In this document: positions 33,463-46,468 of the stretch, one piece after another
Layout of the letters: the number at the start of each line of letters is the position of its first letter
Numbering within the stretch: position 1 is the stretch's first letter
Assembly: GCA_036873755.1 (NCBI GenBank)
Contig: JAVTVY010025374.1
Coordinates: 51,077 to 115,076, forward strand
DNA: 64,000 bases
Reading direction: 5' to 3'
DNA from: Hanleya hanleyi
Taxonomy: Eukaryota; Mollusca; Polyplacophora; Lepidopleurida; Hanleyidae
Translations under genes and position numbers: made by a program
Notes under the pieces: model-generated
Database searches by the model: none
Seen by the model: only the letters and a program-made list of their open reading frames with translations
What the model was told of the DNA's origin: nothing

Positions 33463-34767
33463 GATAAGAATCAAATCGGTAAATCAATAGAGATTTTATA
33501 CTCAGAGTCTGTCTACCCTATATAATGGCATCTGTGCACATGGCGTAGGTGTAGAGAAAACGTGGGAATTCTTTGTGTGGTCAGTCAAAGGGTTTATTGG
33601 ATAACCGAATTTCACCCCTTAAGCGTTAGGCGCCGTTTTCCACTTGAACCTATAGATTGTGCGTGTCTCGAGATAGGTAAGAGCTATTATCCATCCGTGA
33701 ACCTCTCTTGAGCAGCATATTTCTCCGTTTTGTATCCCTTCTTCAAGTGAGTCAGAGCGGGAAATCGAGTCCAGGATTTTGTAATCCAGAAAACGACCTT
33801 GTTATTACTCACAAGGGGATCGGCTGAAACTACCAATTGCAGTCGTCAAAATTAACCGCAGAAACTGAGAAAAAAAACGTGGTGAGATAAATCATCGCAA
33901 TTTTGCCGTTGTCCTAAGGAAATCACATTAGGACAGTGCTGTACGAATATGGAATAGTATCGTGTACATCAAATCTGCCTGCCAGTGATGGATGCTAGCT
34001 CACATAGATACATCTGCTAGATAATGGACTGTATTCTCGCTTTCACCGCTACTACATGTACACATATGTGCTGACTAGTCTCATCATTGTACTGTTCAAT
34101 GGACAGTGAAATAGACTGGACAACCTGTTCATAATTGGTAAACTATCTCACCAGTGCTGATAGTAAGGGTAAGTTTGTCTTTATACAAGGTAGATTAGTA
34201 TTGATGTAGATGGTCTGGATTAATGTTAGTATACTGTCCTCAATGGTTAGTACAAATTTAGATAGTGTTTTTCCAATCTTAAAGCATGTAATAGCTGAAT
34301 GTGAAAGTGAAACCGGTGCCATTGATTGGATATATATGTGTACATGTAGTATTGTGCAAGCCCTACATTAGTAAAAAAAAGTATTTTGTTTCTTGTTTGT
34401 TGTTCTGAACTTTGTGCATCAAGACTTTTCCCACAAAAGTACCTCCTTTGACAAGGGTGAGACGCCCAAAACTAGAACTTGTCTGTAATACAATGTATCG
34501 GTATCCCCAGAGGTAAGATTTCCGCCACCTTATATATAGAACAATATTATAATAGTTATATATTTTCTGAAAGCTATTCATTCATGTTATCGGACATTAG
34601 TGACAATTGTGTTCATCTGATTTCAACACTGAATTATTTAAACAAAAATAGAACAGTTTGTGAAAATATCCTTCAAATGTCCTCACTAATAACTTCTGAA
34701 GTATTATTATTTGAACTTTCAGATTCATAAAACTATCTTTTAAACAGAAATTAGCTTCCCTCATTTT
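33463..34767. other. no gene seen
   Basis: AT-rich DNA; nothing recognisable. Confidence 0.5.
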
Positions 34768-35426
34768 TATACGCCCACCCAAAAGGCAGACATATTATGT
34801 GATGGCGGGTTCCGCCTGTCTGTCTGTCCGTTCCCTAGTGTCCGTTGTATATCTGGGACAGTTTTTTTTATCTACAGTTCAAATTTTTGGTGAGTGGATA
34901 CCCTAGGGGGAGACTATGTGTCGCATACCACAATGGAAGTCCAGGTCAGAGGTCAAATGTCACTTAAAAATCAGAAAATCATTGATCATTGACAGTTGTT
35001 CGATTAAGTTTTGATCATTAACAGTTTTCTATATAAAGTTCTAATTTTTGGTGAGTGGAGGCAATGTGTCGCATACCAAATGTAGATCAAGGTCAGCGGT
35101 CAAAGCTCACTGGCCTGAAAATCAGGAAATTGTTGAAAATTGCAAAAAATTTGTGAGTGGATTCAATAGGGAAAAAGATGTCACATATCGAGAAAAAAAA
35201 TTGTCAGTAGATACATTAGGGGGACACGATGTGTTACGCACCAAAATGCTGATCAAGATCGAAGATCAAGGTCAATTTGACCCCAAAATCATGAAATTGT
35301 TAAAAATCGCCATTCATAGGGGGAGATGATATATCACATACCAAGGTTAAAGGTCAAGGTCACTGTGACCCAAATCAGGAAATCATTAAAAATCTTCTTT
35401 ATTTTTTGTTAGAAGATACATTAGGA
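34768..35426 (+). mobile_element. Pearl-like repeat (family d, left part)
   Basis: Head TATACGCCCACCC with a weak stem-loop, then CTGTCTGTCTGTCCG, then core units with TTTTTGGTGAGTGGAT and AGGTCAAGGTCAC motifs. It is clearly the same family as 47487-49875. A SINE-like repeat interrupts it at about 35427. Confidence 0.75.
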
Positions 35427-35739
35427 GAGACGATGTCCTGTTGCTTCACTGCATTTTGCTGAGAAGCAACAGGAACTTGATAATGTGATGTCTAGCACTG
35501 TAATATCACTTGTCTTTATTGCACAATGTAAGCGTCCTGTCTGTGTCTTGTGTGCTGTCTTTTGGTGTTTTTTAGGACGGATGGAGGGTGTCTGGTTCCA
35601 TGCTGCTTCAAAGATTTCTTCTTTGAAGTAGCAGGAATGCAACTTGGCTGGGCAGTGCTCAGTTGGTTTGTCGCAATATAGCTGAAATATTGTTGAAAGC
35701 GACGTTAAATTTTATTCACTCACTCACACTTGTTCGGGT
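35427..35739 (+). mobile_element. SINE-like repeat with GAAAGCGACGTTAAA tail
   Basis: Body similar to 42530-42755 (GGGTGTCTGGTTCCATGC, CAACTTGGCTGGG). It ends CTGAAATATTGTTGAAAGCG, ACGTTAAA, then CACT repeats. Two stem-loops lie inside: CCTGTTGCTTC / GAAGCAACAGG near 35429-35472, and TGCTGCTTCAAAGA with its complement at about 35604-35636. No tRNA promoter boxes were identified, so SINE is a working label. Confidence 0.6.
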
Positions 35740-36165
35740 GTATACTGAATCTAATTTTGGTTCTTGTTAAAATTTCATCCTGAAAGTGATTTTATGAACG
35801 TTCAACAGCCATTAATTGGAAACAAAATATGATCTTTAGAAAGAAAAAAAAAATATGAGGCACTCTTATAAAGTTCTATGTACATGTATGTACAACGTTG
35901 TCTCCAATTTCATGACTTTATGCAAAGTAGCCCAGAAGTTATTAGGAGGCCAGTCTGGAAAACATGGTAAAATAATTAATGGACAAAATGAGCAAAGACT
36001 ACCGAGGAGCAGTTTCCATCAGTTTATGATTGGTAGATTCTGGTCCATATTCCATGTAAGAATCACGAGACAATGCATACAATAGCCAAGTCTGGGGGCA
36101 ACAATATGTCTAGACAAGTACCTTTTCAGCGGCACAAAGACTCGGACAATGGCTTCCTACACGAA
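35740..36165 (+). mobile_element. Pearl-like repeat (family d, right part)
   Basis: 36040-36165 matches 49155-49290 in the related element (AAGAATCACGAGACAATGCA, GACTCGGACAAT, GAAGTATCTACC), showing that both copies share a downstream module. The far end seen in the relative (CGGGCGTATA) is missing, so this copy is truncated. Confidence 0.6.
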
Positions 36166-38179
36166 GTATCTACCTAGATTCTTCAACCAAGTTAAATTAC
36201 ATAAGTTTCAATATTATTTGTTAAAAAGTTAATTACTTGATGTTAAATGAACATTGGTGGATCGCCTGCTGTGGTCATCGACTAATCCAGACTTACATGT
36301 AAGTGGTTATCTCCAGACAACTAGTCCAACCGGTCATTATTAAAAGCTGATTTTCCGTAATGGTATAAAGAAATAGTTTTTCATGATTTTCCTTTCATCA
36401 GCCTATACATCAGTGAATGATGTATTTTAATATTTTGGGAAATTCATTTTACCGAAGGTTTGAAGCTGGTTGGGGATAGATTAGGGATAATAGAACCCTT
36501 AATAGCCTCCAATCTATTTATTGCTTCAATTTCATCACTTCTATCTCCAGTTTCATTAAGAAAACTGTTTCTTCCCTGAAAACTGCGAATCATGGGGATT
36601 AGAAATTTGGCATGGTGATTTTGAACTGTGTAAGGAAATTAGCTCTACTTCAGTCTGGTTTTCTGATCACTGAGATATTGATGTTCAAAGGTGAAATGCA
36701 ATGATTCTTCTTTCTGTATTTGATGTTGGTTGAATAATGATTTTTTTTTTAAATTGAAAGTAGTTTGTCTGCTGGAAGCTTTTACAAAAGCTTGGATCCC
36801 CAAGCTCAGGTTAATTCCCATTTTCAAACCGTCATCACTTATCTTTCCTCGATTGTGAAATCATGTCAGACCAGCCTCTCAAGGACTGAAAGTTACAAGT
36901 ATTGATGTCCGACCTGACCAGGTAGTCTGATGTGACATCACACACCAGCAACAATCAATGACAGATAAGCAATGTGGTTTTCATTTCTGAAATTGGCTGG
37001 CTTGAGATACCAACTGTAACTTAATGGAGCAGTTTTCTAAACTTACTAAGAGACAAAATACATCAGATAAAACCAAAACAAGTAAACATGCTAGTATGAC
37101 CTTCACATTTTATTCAATGTTGTTCTATTGCCAAAACATAAAACATAAGTATGAGGAATGAAACAAACACCCTGTTCAGTCCCTCATAAAACATCTGTTC
37201 GAGGTGATGTAACACCAACGTTATTTGATTTTTTCACACAATAAAGACATTTCATTCAATCCATAAATCCATTTACTGTGAAATATTAACCTGGGAGTGG
37301 AAGATTGCTGAATTACATTGGTCAACTTTAAGACGATGCATGTGTACCGGAACTGCATTAGCTAATTGATTTTATGAGCACTGATGTGAAATGGCTCCCA
37401 CAAAATCCATTGCAGCCTTTGATTGAATATCCATATGTTTATTTGCTGATCGAATGCCTTACTACATGTACTACTAATTTGAATTTGGATGGCGTGTTTG
37501 AATTTGAATGCCTTAATATTTTGCTCCCAAATTTATTTGATTTATTTGAGCTCGAAAATAATTTACCATTACCAATTTCTGACTGTAGTCCATCGGAATT
37601 TTTAGAAACTTTCAGCAACTTTGGAGAACTGCAATTACTGTAACTTAGAAAATGATAGAGGCAGAATGTTCATGACATGTATTCCACAATACAGTGCATT
37701 GGAAATTCTGTCAAGTGACAGGGTCTGAAATAAGCATATTTAAAACGATCATCATTTAAAATTTGATCAGGAATAATGCTTTAAAATAGACAGGATAAGC
37801 TCTTAATCTAATTCTGATGAGACAAGCCCAAATTTTGATCAGACGTGCATGGTGCCTGGCTGCTATTTCAGACTCTGAAGTGAAGTGATATATACTCACA
37901 GATGGATATAGTTCATCCACACAGACACATCTCTATTTTCACAATTTCCTCCCTATTCACTAGTTTGTATACCTCACTCTGGCATGTATCAGATGTGTTC
38001 ATCATTGGATGAGTGACTTATAATTACACCAGAGAAGGATTGCAACTCACATTCACCCTCATCCAAATTGCGACCTCATGTTTTAGTGCTTCCATTCACT
38101 GCACTTCTTCTTTGCATAGAAGTAAAGTATAACATTTTATGCCTTTGCCTGAAGAGTAGAATGGGAGACATTATTGTTT
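36166..38179. other. no gene confirmed; one small acidic ORF
   Basis: An ATG-initiated 89-codon frame at 37374-37643 encodes an acidic, Leu/Phe-rich peptide (NLFDLFELENNLPLP, SPSEFLETFSNF). I recognise no family and it has no flanking support; chance is the default. Nothing else is visible. Confidence 0.45.
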
Positions 38180-38697
38180 ATGCTGCCTGTCCCTCTGCCC
38201 CTCTGTCTGTTTGTGCTGCGTGTCCCTCTGTCCATCTGTCTGTTTGTGCTGCCTGTCCCTCTGTCCATCTGTCTGTTTGTGCTGCCTGTCCCTCTGTCTG
38301 TTTGTGCTGCCTGTCCCACTGTCCATCTGTCTGTTTGTGCTGCCTGTCCATCTGTCTGTTTGTGCTGCCTGTCCCTCTGTCCATCTGTCTGTTTGTGCTG
38401 CCTGTCCCTCTGTCCATCTGTCTGTTTGTGCTGCCTGTCCCTCTGTCCATCTGTCTGTTTGTGCTGCCTGTCCCTCTGTCCATCTGTCTGTTTATGCTGC
38501 CTGTCCCTCTGTCCATCTGTCTGTTTATGCTGCCTGTCCCTCTGTCCATCTGTCTGTTTGTGCTGCCTGTCCCTCTGTCCATCTGTCTGTTTATGCTGCC
38601 TGTCCCTCTGTCCATCTGTCTGTTTGTGCTGCCTGTCCCTCTGTCCATCTGTCTGTTTGTGCTGCCTGTCCCTCTGTCCATCTGTCTGTTTGTGCAC
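38180..38697. repeat. 33-bp minisatellite
   Basis: Unit CTGCCTGTCCCTCTGTCCAT plus CTGTCTGTTTGTG, about 15 copies; a few lack the CCATCTGTCTGT part. As 33 is a multiple of three and no phase contains a stop, five long overlapping frames appear on both strands. None has independent support as a gene. Confidence 0.95.
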
Positions 38698-39938
38698 CTA
38701 TTATTGAGTCAACCCCTGAAGCAGAATTCGAAGTTGAAACCTGCAGGTAAATTGTGGGGCAGGTTTTTATCTAGTCTGGAATTACAATTTGGGCCATCTC
38801 TGATGAACAGAAGTGTGTTTTAAAATTGTTGAGAGATGTAAACTGGAGTTTGAAAAGACGTTTTACAACAACAACTGCACAGAAAGCACTGTGCAAATGC
38901 TGTACAATGGATGTCTTTTGCGCGGGCCTGCCCGACTGTAAGCACTTGAAGCTGATTTGTTTTTATGCCAATCCCCGACAAATGAAAGCAGTTTGTATAA
39001 GTTTGCCAATGACTACTGTACGGTAGTATCGTGAGGAGTACACTCTCCATTACACCGGGAGAAATTCATAGACATTAATTCAAATATTAATAAGAAAAAA
39101 AAAAAAAAATGAATTCACAAAACTCAATTATCAAAATGAGTAAATCATTTCAATGATTCCCAGTTCCGATAATACTTTCCGTCCATCCCACCTTGACGTA
39201 TAGGAAATTATGATGTTTCAGAGATATTTTTCGGAACCTGAAATTGCCGATTGATGCAAATCTGCAAAATTTTGATGGCCACTGATTGGTTATTTCATGG
39301 TGAATGTGTATCGTGAATATGGGAGAAATTAAACTAGCTCATGTTTTCATTTATAAAAGTTATGCAGCTGACACATGAAACGCTGAAACATGATGAATAG
39401 TGACAGGCTGCCAACAAAAAGTAAATTCCACAATCAGGCCATTGCCACTTGATTGGTTATTTAGCATGACATTGATTTTTCAAATACACATGTTAGATGC
39501 TATAAATATTTATTATTAATTATTAAATTGCAAACCAATTTTATATGAATGTGAAGAAAATGAGTAATTTTTACTAATGAAAATGTACATCCCTCAGCTA
39601 TTTTAATTATTTACACTCAAAATATAGATGAGGGCTGGTCATGCTAAACAACCAATCAAGTGACAATGGCTTAGGCAGCGAAAATCTAAGGCTGCTATTC
39701 GAAGGACAGATTGGATATATTCTCTGTTTCATTGCACCGAAATTCAGTTTGTGATATCATGCATGCCAATGTTAACCGATCAAGTGACCAATGATGAAGG
39801 GGAATCAATCTCTTGGAGAGGCGTTAATTGTCTTCAGGATATCATGATAATCTGTTGTCACTACTAGGTCAGATACTTCAAGCATTCTTGGGAGTACCTT
39901 TGAATAGATTATTGATTCAGGTACTGGTATCTCTTTTT
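38698..39938. other. no gene seen
   Basis: AT-rich; an (A)n run at about 39093-39108. No supportable features. Confidence 0.5.
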
Positions 39939-41465
39939 AGCCCACCATCACCAGATGGTGGGCTGTTGAAATCGCTTTTCGTCCGTGGTCCGTCATCAGT
40001 CCGTCCGTATAAACAATTCTTGTTATCGCGATTTCTCAGGAATTACTTTATGGATCTTTCTCAAATTTGGTACACATGTTCCCCTTGGGGTCTAGTTGTG
40101 CAAGATACCTTTTTTGGTCCGATTCGAATATCCAATATGGCCACCAGGCAGCCATCTTGGATTTCCCCATGAAATCTTATCGCGATTTCTCAGGAACTAC
40201 TGCATGGATCTTTCTCAAATTTGGTACACAGGTTCCCCTTGGGGTCTAGTTGTGCAAGATACCTTTTCTGATCCGATTCGAAAAATCCAATATGGCCACC
40301 AGGCAGCCATCTTGGATTTCCCCATGAAATCTTATCGCGATTTCTCAGGAACTACTGCATGGATCTTTCTCAAATTTGGTACACAGGTTCCTCTTGGGGT
40401 CTAGTTGTGCAGGATACCTTTTCTGGTCCAATTCGAAAATCCAATATGGCCACAAGGCAGCCATCTTGGATTTCCCCATGAAACCTGACCTCGCGATTTC
40501 TCAGGAAGTACTGCATGGATCTTTCTCAAATTTGGTACACAGGTTACCGTTGGGGTCTAGTTGTGCAAGAAACCTTTTTTGGTCCGATTCAAAAATCCAA
40601 TATGGCGAGCAGGCAGCTATATTGGATTTCCCCATGAAACTTTATCGTCATTTCTCAGGAAGTACTGCATGGATCTTTCTCAAATTTGGTACACAGGTTC
40701 CCCTTGGGGTCTAGTTGCGCAAGATACCTTTCCTGGTCCGATTTGAAAATCCAGTATGGCCACCAGGCAGCCATCTTGGATTTTCCCATGAAACTCTATC
40801 GTCATTCTCAGGAAAAGTTGCATGGATCTTTCTCAGATTTGGTACACAGGTTCCCCTTAGGGCCTCAATATGCAAGATGCCTTTTTCGGTCCGAATCGAA
40901 AACCCAATATGGTCACCAGGCGGCCCCATGAAATTTTGTTATCGTGATTTTTCAGGAAGTACTGCCTAGATCTTTCTCAAATTTGATACACAGGTTCCCC
41001 TTGTGGTCCAGTTGTGCAAGATACCTTTTCTGGTCCAATTCCAAAATCCAATATGTCCATCAGGCGGCCATCTTGGATTTCCCCATGAAACTTTATTGTG
41101 ATTTCTCAGGAACTACTGCATGGATCTTTGTTAAATTTGGTACACAGGTTCTCCTTGTCGTCTGGTTGTGCAAGATACCTTTTCTGGTCCGATTCGAAAA
41201 TCCAATATGGCCAACAGGTGGCCATCTTGGATTTTCCCATGCAACTTTGTTATCGTGATTTCTCAGGAAGTACTGCATGGATCTTTCTCAAATTTGGTAC
41301 ACGGGTTCCCCTTAGGGTCTAGTTGTGCAAGATACCTTTTTCGGTCCGAATCGAAAATCCAATATTGAATTTTCCCTTGAAACATTGTTATCGTGAATTC
41401 TCAGGAAATATTAATGGGGCCTAGTAGTGCAAGATACCTTTTTTTGGTCCGATTCGAAAATCCAA
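39939..41465 (+). mobile_element. Pearl-like element (family e)
   Basis: Begins with a perfect stem-loop: arms 39939-39949 and 39954-39964 (AGCCCACCATC), loop ACCA. A CCGT-rich tract (39979-40010) follows, then about nine tandem cores of about 155 bp; TGGATCTTTCTC recurs at 40051, 40205, 40360, 40516 and 40670. Each core has CAAATTTGGTACACAGGTTC and CAATATGGCCACCAGGC boxes. Later copies shorten and diverge after 41340. Overlapping short frames across it simply follow the repeat. No protein is encoded. Confidence 0.85.
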
Positions 41466-42529
41466 TTAATACGGTATTCTCGAGTTGTGACATTGCATCA
41501 GAAGAGTCGGTAGATCAAACGGTGGGGCATATTCTATATATTGACTATAGAGAATATCCATACCTTCATCTTCCATATCAAGGAGTTCAAATAATTCGGA
41601 ATTAAAATGTATTTCTTCAAATTTTAAATCAGTTTTCTTTAGTCCATGCAGTAGCAAGTGAACTGCCCCACCCTTTCGTCTGCCAGCGGGTCGGCTACAT
41701 GAAGGGACGTCACTCTTGTGACTCAACGTCACAACTCGACAACTGTAGACTACTGCATGTTTTGATCCAAGGGAGATAATCTGGATTCAGGCACTTTCAA
41801 AGTTTTAACATTACTGCGCGGACCAGATCCCTTCAGTATTAAGTATTGTACATGTACCATCTTACTATTTTCGAGCATGGTATCTTAAAAGAGATATCTC
41901 AAACTAGCCCAGTAAACAGAACAGAATTAGCATTCGTTCCTAATTATATAATCTTAAGTATGTTTCATAGCTCATGCGAAAGTGTCAAAGAGATTGGTCT
42001 TCGCTTCTAGTACCCAATGATGACTACAAAACGAAGGTGAAGGATCCTCCGTACATGTACATTCACTTTCAGACTAACTTTGCTCATTTCTCTTGTATTA
42101 TAACAACCGACATAAGTACAGTTTCTAGAAATCTTGAAACTCCTGAAACTTAAGATTATATCTTGGTGTTTTTCAGTGTCCCTTTTTCGAGCTTTTTCGC
42201 TCAGATTCGAAATTCTGTAAACAAAATTACAAATCAATCGTTTGTTCTTAGTAACAATGAACAAAAAGATCCTCTAGTCATTAGCTTACAATTATCGGAC
42301 AATGGTGGGCGCCAAGATCCTTCAGGATCTCTCATATATATCAACCTGATGTATCATCCATGGTCCAGGGATGATGTCATTACAACATGTATGGCAAAAT
42401 AAACACAAAAAAACTGCTAACTTTTCAAGTTATTTACAAGATAAACTTTGTGTGGCCGTCTATACTTTCATGGCCTCCTGCTACTTCAGATACATTGACC
42501 TCTGTGTTATCATCTATCCAACTATTGTA
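41466..42529. other. no gene confirmed
   Basis: An 88-codon minus-strand frame (41732-41466, starting with GTG) encodes an acidic segment (FEEIHFNSELFELLDMEDEG) but I recognise no family. No other structure. Confidence 0.45.
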
Positions 42530-42755
42530 TTGTCTGATTGCACCATTGTGAGCATCCTGTCTGTGTATGGTGTGATGTGATATTCTCACTGTTTTATGGT
42601 GTGGACGGTGGGTGTCTGGTTCCATGCAGCTTTAAAGATTTGCTTAGTAGCAACACAAACTCAACTTGGCTGGGTGCATGGGGCCGTGTTCATCGCGATT
42701 TGCCTGAAATATTGTTGAAAGCGACGTTAAAACTTAGCTCACTCACTTTTATTGT
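42530..42755 (+). mobile_element. SINE-like repeat with GAAAGCGACGTTAAA tail
   Basis: Same family as 35427-35739: CATCCTGTCTGTGT, GGGTGTCTGGTTCCATGC, CTTGGCTGGG, then GAAATATTGTTGAAAGCGAC, GTTAAA and CTCACTCACT. Confidence 0.65.
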
Positions 42756-43394
42756 CTGACAATGTCTCTGTACACCATGTATGCACATACTCTCATGAAA
42801 GGAAATTCAACCCAAACCCAGAAATAGTTGTTATGCATCTTTCACATTGATGTTTTCTTGTTGGAGACCAGAATTGAAATGTGAACTGTGAGTGTAGAGG
42901 TTGGATGAATTTAACCATTGCAACTATTGCATTGCAATGTATGCATCAGTTGTTTGGTTTCCATTGTCTGGCCTTCATCACTTGTTGAGGGATATCCTGC
43001 TAAGAAGCCATTGATCTGTCATATAGCCTGGCCAGAGATAGCTGAGATCAATACACAATTCCCCTCCTTGCAGATGTTTTATACTTGCATATCACATTAC
43101 ATTTCCTCGTCTTAATGTTGTCATGTCTATAGGGTTAGGCCTTTATTTTTGCAATAATTGTTGGGTGTTTCATAATGCGGCGGAAGAAGCTACCACAAAT
43201 TATAATGTTAAGGAATGATTGTTATATCTCATCCATCAAACGCCCACATAAATATAACCTTTATAACCCAACACTTGATGCATTTCCTCATCATCGATAA
43301 TACTACAGTGTGTATAACTCGTATCACTGCTTGCTTCATGGCCATCCTGGAGGGACATTCAATTTAAGCAAATATAAGTTGATATAACACACCT
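42756..43394. other. no gene seen
   Basis: Nothing recognisable. Confidence 0.5.
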
Positions 43395-43455
43395 TGTCTT
43401 CGCTATATAGCTAAAATATTGCTGTACGCGACGTTAAACCCTAATTCTCTCTCTT
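43395..43455 (+). repeat. SINE-like tail fragment
   Basis: TATATAGCTAAAATATTGCT, then a GCGACGTTAAA-type end and CTCTCTCT: an isolated tail of the SINE-like group. Confidence 0.55.
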
Positions 43456-45208
43456 TCCTATTCTTATAAAACAATGAACATTACTAGGTTTTATTCGCTC
43501 AGAGATGCATTTGATTTGATGTTTGTTATTCTAGTCATTGAGCTTTTCAACATGTTCAAAGAGTAGATGAAGCAAGAATCAACCGATGAAGAAACAGATG
43601 TCAAATCTGCTGAATTCGGTGGCTCAACTTAAAAAAAAAAATCACATTTATTAATACTTTTTCTGATTTTTTTTGGGTGTATTTTCTGAATTTTTCCTCC
43701 GCAGTGTAAAGGTTTCCAAGGGTTTCTTTGCTTTTCGTTGAATATATAATACAGATATTTTTGACAACGTTACTAGAAATTAGGCGAAAGAATTGAGAAA
43801 ATACACAAGAAAATCAGAAAAGGTATTAAAAAATGTAAAAACTATTTTAAAGATGTTGATGTCCCCTATGGGCCACCGTAGCTGAAGGTACAATGTCCAA
43901 GGTTTGGTATATGTACAGGCTCGAAGGTTAGCCACGTAGGTTCTGACAAACATCCGTTTTGGAAATTGTGTCCATTTAAGCATTAAAATTCATCTTTTTC
44001 TTTACAAATGCCCTTTTTAGATGGAGATGAACCCCCTTATGTGCCCCATTTTCTCAAAATCAAACCCACTAATGTGCCATTATTGAAAAGAATTAAGTGA
44101 ATCCCCCTCCATGATATCCTGACTACCCGAATTAGGAGCTGTGTTCACTATTTGATATATACATGTGTGAGTCAACTTCTTTGATTTTCTCCATATGACT
44201 GAGTCTGTACTTTCATAGATTTGTAAGTTATTGATTATTATATTGAATATTTATCATATTTCAGGTTTTTCTCCTTTAGATTTGAAGATAGTCAATTCCT
44301 GTTTGATTCAGATGTTCTGGCCTTAGATAAATGGTACCACATTTGTCAGTCTTTTATTTCTGGTATCTTCAGCATGTCTAACCAACATTTCTCCATTAAT
44401 ATTTCATTGGAATAGAAAGCGCTATAGGCATATATCGATTTGATATAGTCGTCATTTTATATTAGGTATTCATTCTCACCGTAGTAGAAGAATTTTTGAC
44501 AAGTCTATTGATGATCTCTGCTCACTTTTGTTCGCGTTGCGGCTTCGCCAATGATTGACCGAATCGTGCTTTATTATTAAACCTATCAGTTTTATGAAAT
44601 AACTCGAGCTGGAATTGATTAAACCAATTTCTCATCGATTCCAGCAAGGTGGTAAGATACGGGGCCATTGTGTAGGTTCATTGGCTCCGTTTGTTATGGC
44701 AAAATTTTCTGATAGACGTCATTTTTGGAGACCTATGGGGCATCAATTATATAATATCATCAGACATGGCCAATAACATGTCAGAACACATATCCACGCA
44801 ACACATCCGATATCGATTGCTTACAATGATGCAGCAAAGTTGGTGAGTATAGCGAGAAAATTTAAGTTTGCTGCTATCCTGATCAATTCTGATGTAACTT
44901 GTATCTGTTGCTGGTTGAGTTGTTTTAACTGCATTCACAAGAACCATGAATTCAAAGACGTTGGTCATGTAATGGTTTCCCCACAATAGCCTCTGATATC
45001 AGCCCAACGACGAGGACTAGTATAGCTCATTAGAGCTATAAATGTTTCTGTGTTCAACATGTATTTCAAAGCATTGCAGAATTTGCAGATGACTGGCTAC
45101 ATCACTGAAAATGTAATACAAAAGCCAATGTTTTATCGATATCTGTTTTAGATAGATATCTTCATTCAAAAAACTCAGAACAGCCTCTAGTGATACTCTT
45201 CCTGATAG
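43456..45208. other. no gene seen
   Basis: No supportable ORF or repeat. Confidence 0.5.
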
Positions 45209-45468
45209 GCCCTGTGGGGCTTCCGGGGATTGACCTGGGATATCGTTGTGCACACCGCAAGGCATGGTAAGAATAGGCCCCAGCTCCTCAGAGAGCTTGT
45301 CGTAAGAGGCGGCTAACTGAGGCACCTGTGGGGTTCCCAGGTGTGAAAAGGAATAGGGCCCCACCCGTGTGGTTCCCAGGTGTGAAAAGGAATAGGACCC
45401 AACCTCGTGATATGACTGAAATATAGTTGAAAGCGTCGTTAAATCATATTCACTCACTCACTCACTCT
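45209..45468 (+). mobile_element. SINE-like repeat, second body type
   Basis: Body GCCCTGTGGGGCTTCCGGGG, ATTGACCTGGGAT, then an internal duplication of TTCCCAGGTGTGAAAAGGAA. The tail is CTGAAATATAGTTGAAAGCG, TCGTTAAAT and CACT repeats. Related copies: 51119-51352 and 54985-55092. Only the tail is shared with the 35427 and 42530 repeats. Confidence 0.7.
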
Positions 45469-45856
45469 TCCTAATAGCGGAGTACTAAACAAGAGTATAC
45501 AATTGAATACAAAGTAACAATGTGATTATAAAACAGATTGACAAACATATGTCTTAAAAGTTGAGATTATAATTATAACATGTCAGTATATCTCTTGTAG
45601 GTGTTTAAAATATTACTTTTAAAAAAACACCCAGAGAAGGACTGTCCCTTACATGAGAGGGTAGAGCATTCTATGCCACTGAGCCAGATGTTGGTATACT
45701 TATGCCTGATATTTGAAATTCCTGAAGAAATATTTTTTTCTTCTGTGAATATGAGGAACGATTTAAAAAGAAAATTAAATTTGTTCTTGACTTTTTCACC
45801 ATTCTCCAATCCATATTTCATGATATCTCTCAATCAGTTTCATTTGTTGTGAGAAC
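45469..45856. other. no gene seen
   Basis: AT-rich spacer; nothing recognisable. Confidence 0.5.
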
Positions 45857-46468
45857 TAGTTGTCCCCCCCACCCTAAGGACTGAAGGGGGACTACAGTAT
45901 TAGGGTCCATGCATCCGTCCATGTATCGTACCGTCCATCCGTGCATCCATCCGACTTCAATTCCAGATAATAACTTCTGAAAATGGAACGGATTCTTTTC
46001 AAATTTGGTATGTGGGTACCTCGCCTCAAAATCTCGCTTGAGATTGTTTTTCACATCGATCCGCATATAGGTGGGGCCACCGTGGGGTCAAGTAAAAATT
46101 TCATTTCCGTACAATAACTTTTGAAAAACTGAACAGATTCTTTTCAAATTTTGTATGGGGGTACATTGCTCCAAGATCTCGCTTGGGGTTGTTTTTCATG
46201 CCGATCCGCCTATAGTTGGCATCACCTGGGGTCCGAGTTAATATTTCGTTTCCGGACAATAACTTTTGAAAAACTGAACAGATTTTTTTCAAATTTGGTA
46301 TATATGGGTACCTCGCCTCAAGATCTCAATTGGGATTGTTTGTCATGCCAATCTGCCTATAGGTGGCACCACCTGGGGGACTGAGCCAAGTTAAAATTTC
46401 GTTTCCAGACAATAACTTTTGAAAACCTGAACGGATTCTTTCCAAATTTGGTATGTGGCTACAGTACG
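45857..46468 (+). mobile_element. Pearl-like element (family f, left part)
   Basis: Starts with an imperfect stem (TAGTTGTCCCCCC ... GGGGGACTACA). A CCGT/CATCCGTC-type tract (45907-45953) follows, then core units of about 150 bp with CAAATTTGGTATGTGGGTAC and CCTATAGGTGGCACCACCTG-like boxes. The third core stops at 46468 where a TIR element is inserted; the core text resumes at 50666. Confidence 0.75.

Noticed and set aside
32943..33525. 174- and 168-codon frames
   Set aside because: Produced by a 37-bp tandem repeat read through all three phases.
38068..38823. 251-codon and overlapping frames on both strands
   Set aside because: Products of a stop-free 33-bp repeat; flanking codons do not extend into a recognisable protein.
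40067..41368. series of short frames with similar peptides
   Set aside because: They track the 155-bp core of a Pearl-like element, which is non-coding in this class.
41466..41732. 88-codon acidic minus-strand frame
   Set aside because: Starts with GTG, no family recognised, no supporting context.
45017..45457. 146-codon minus-strand frame
   Set aside because: Lies over a SINE-like repeat and its internal duplication.
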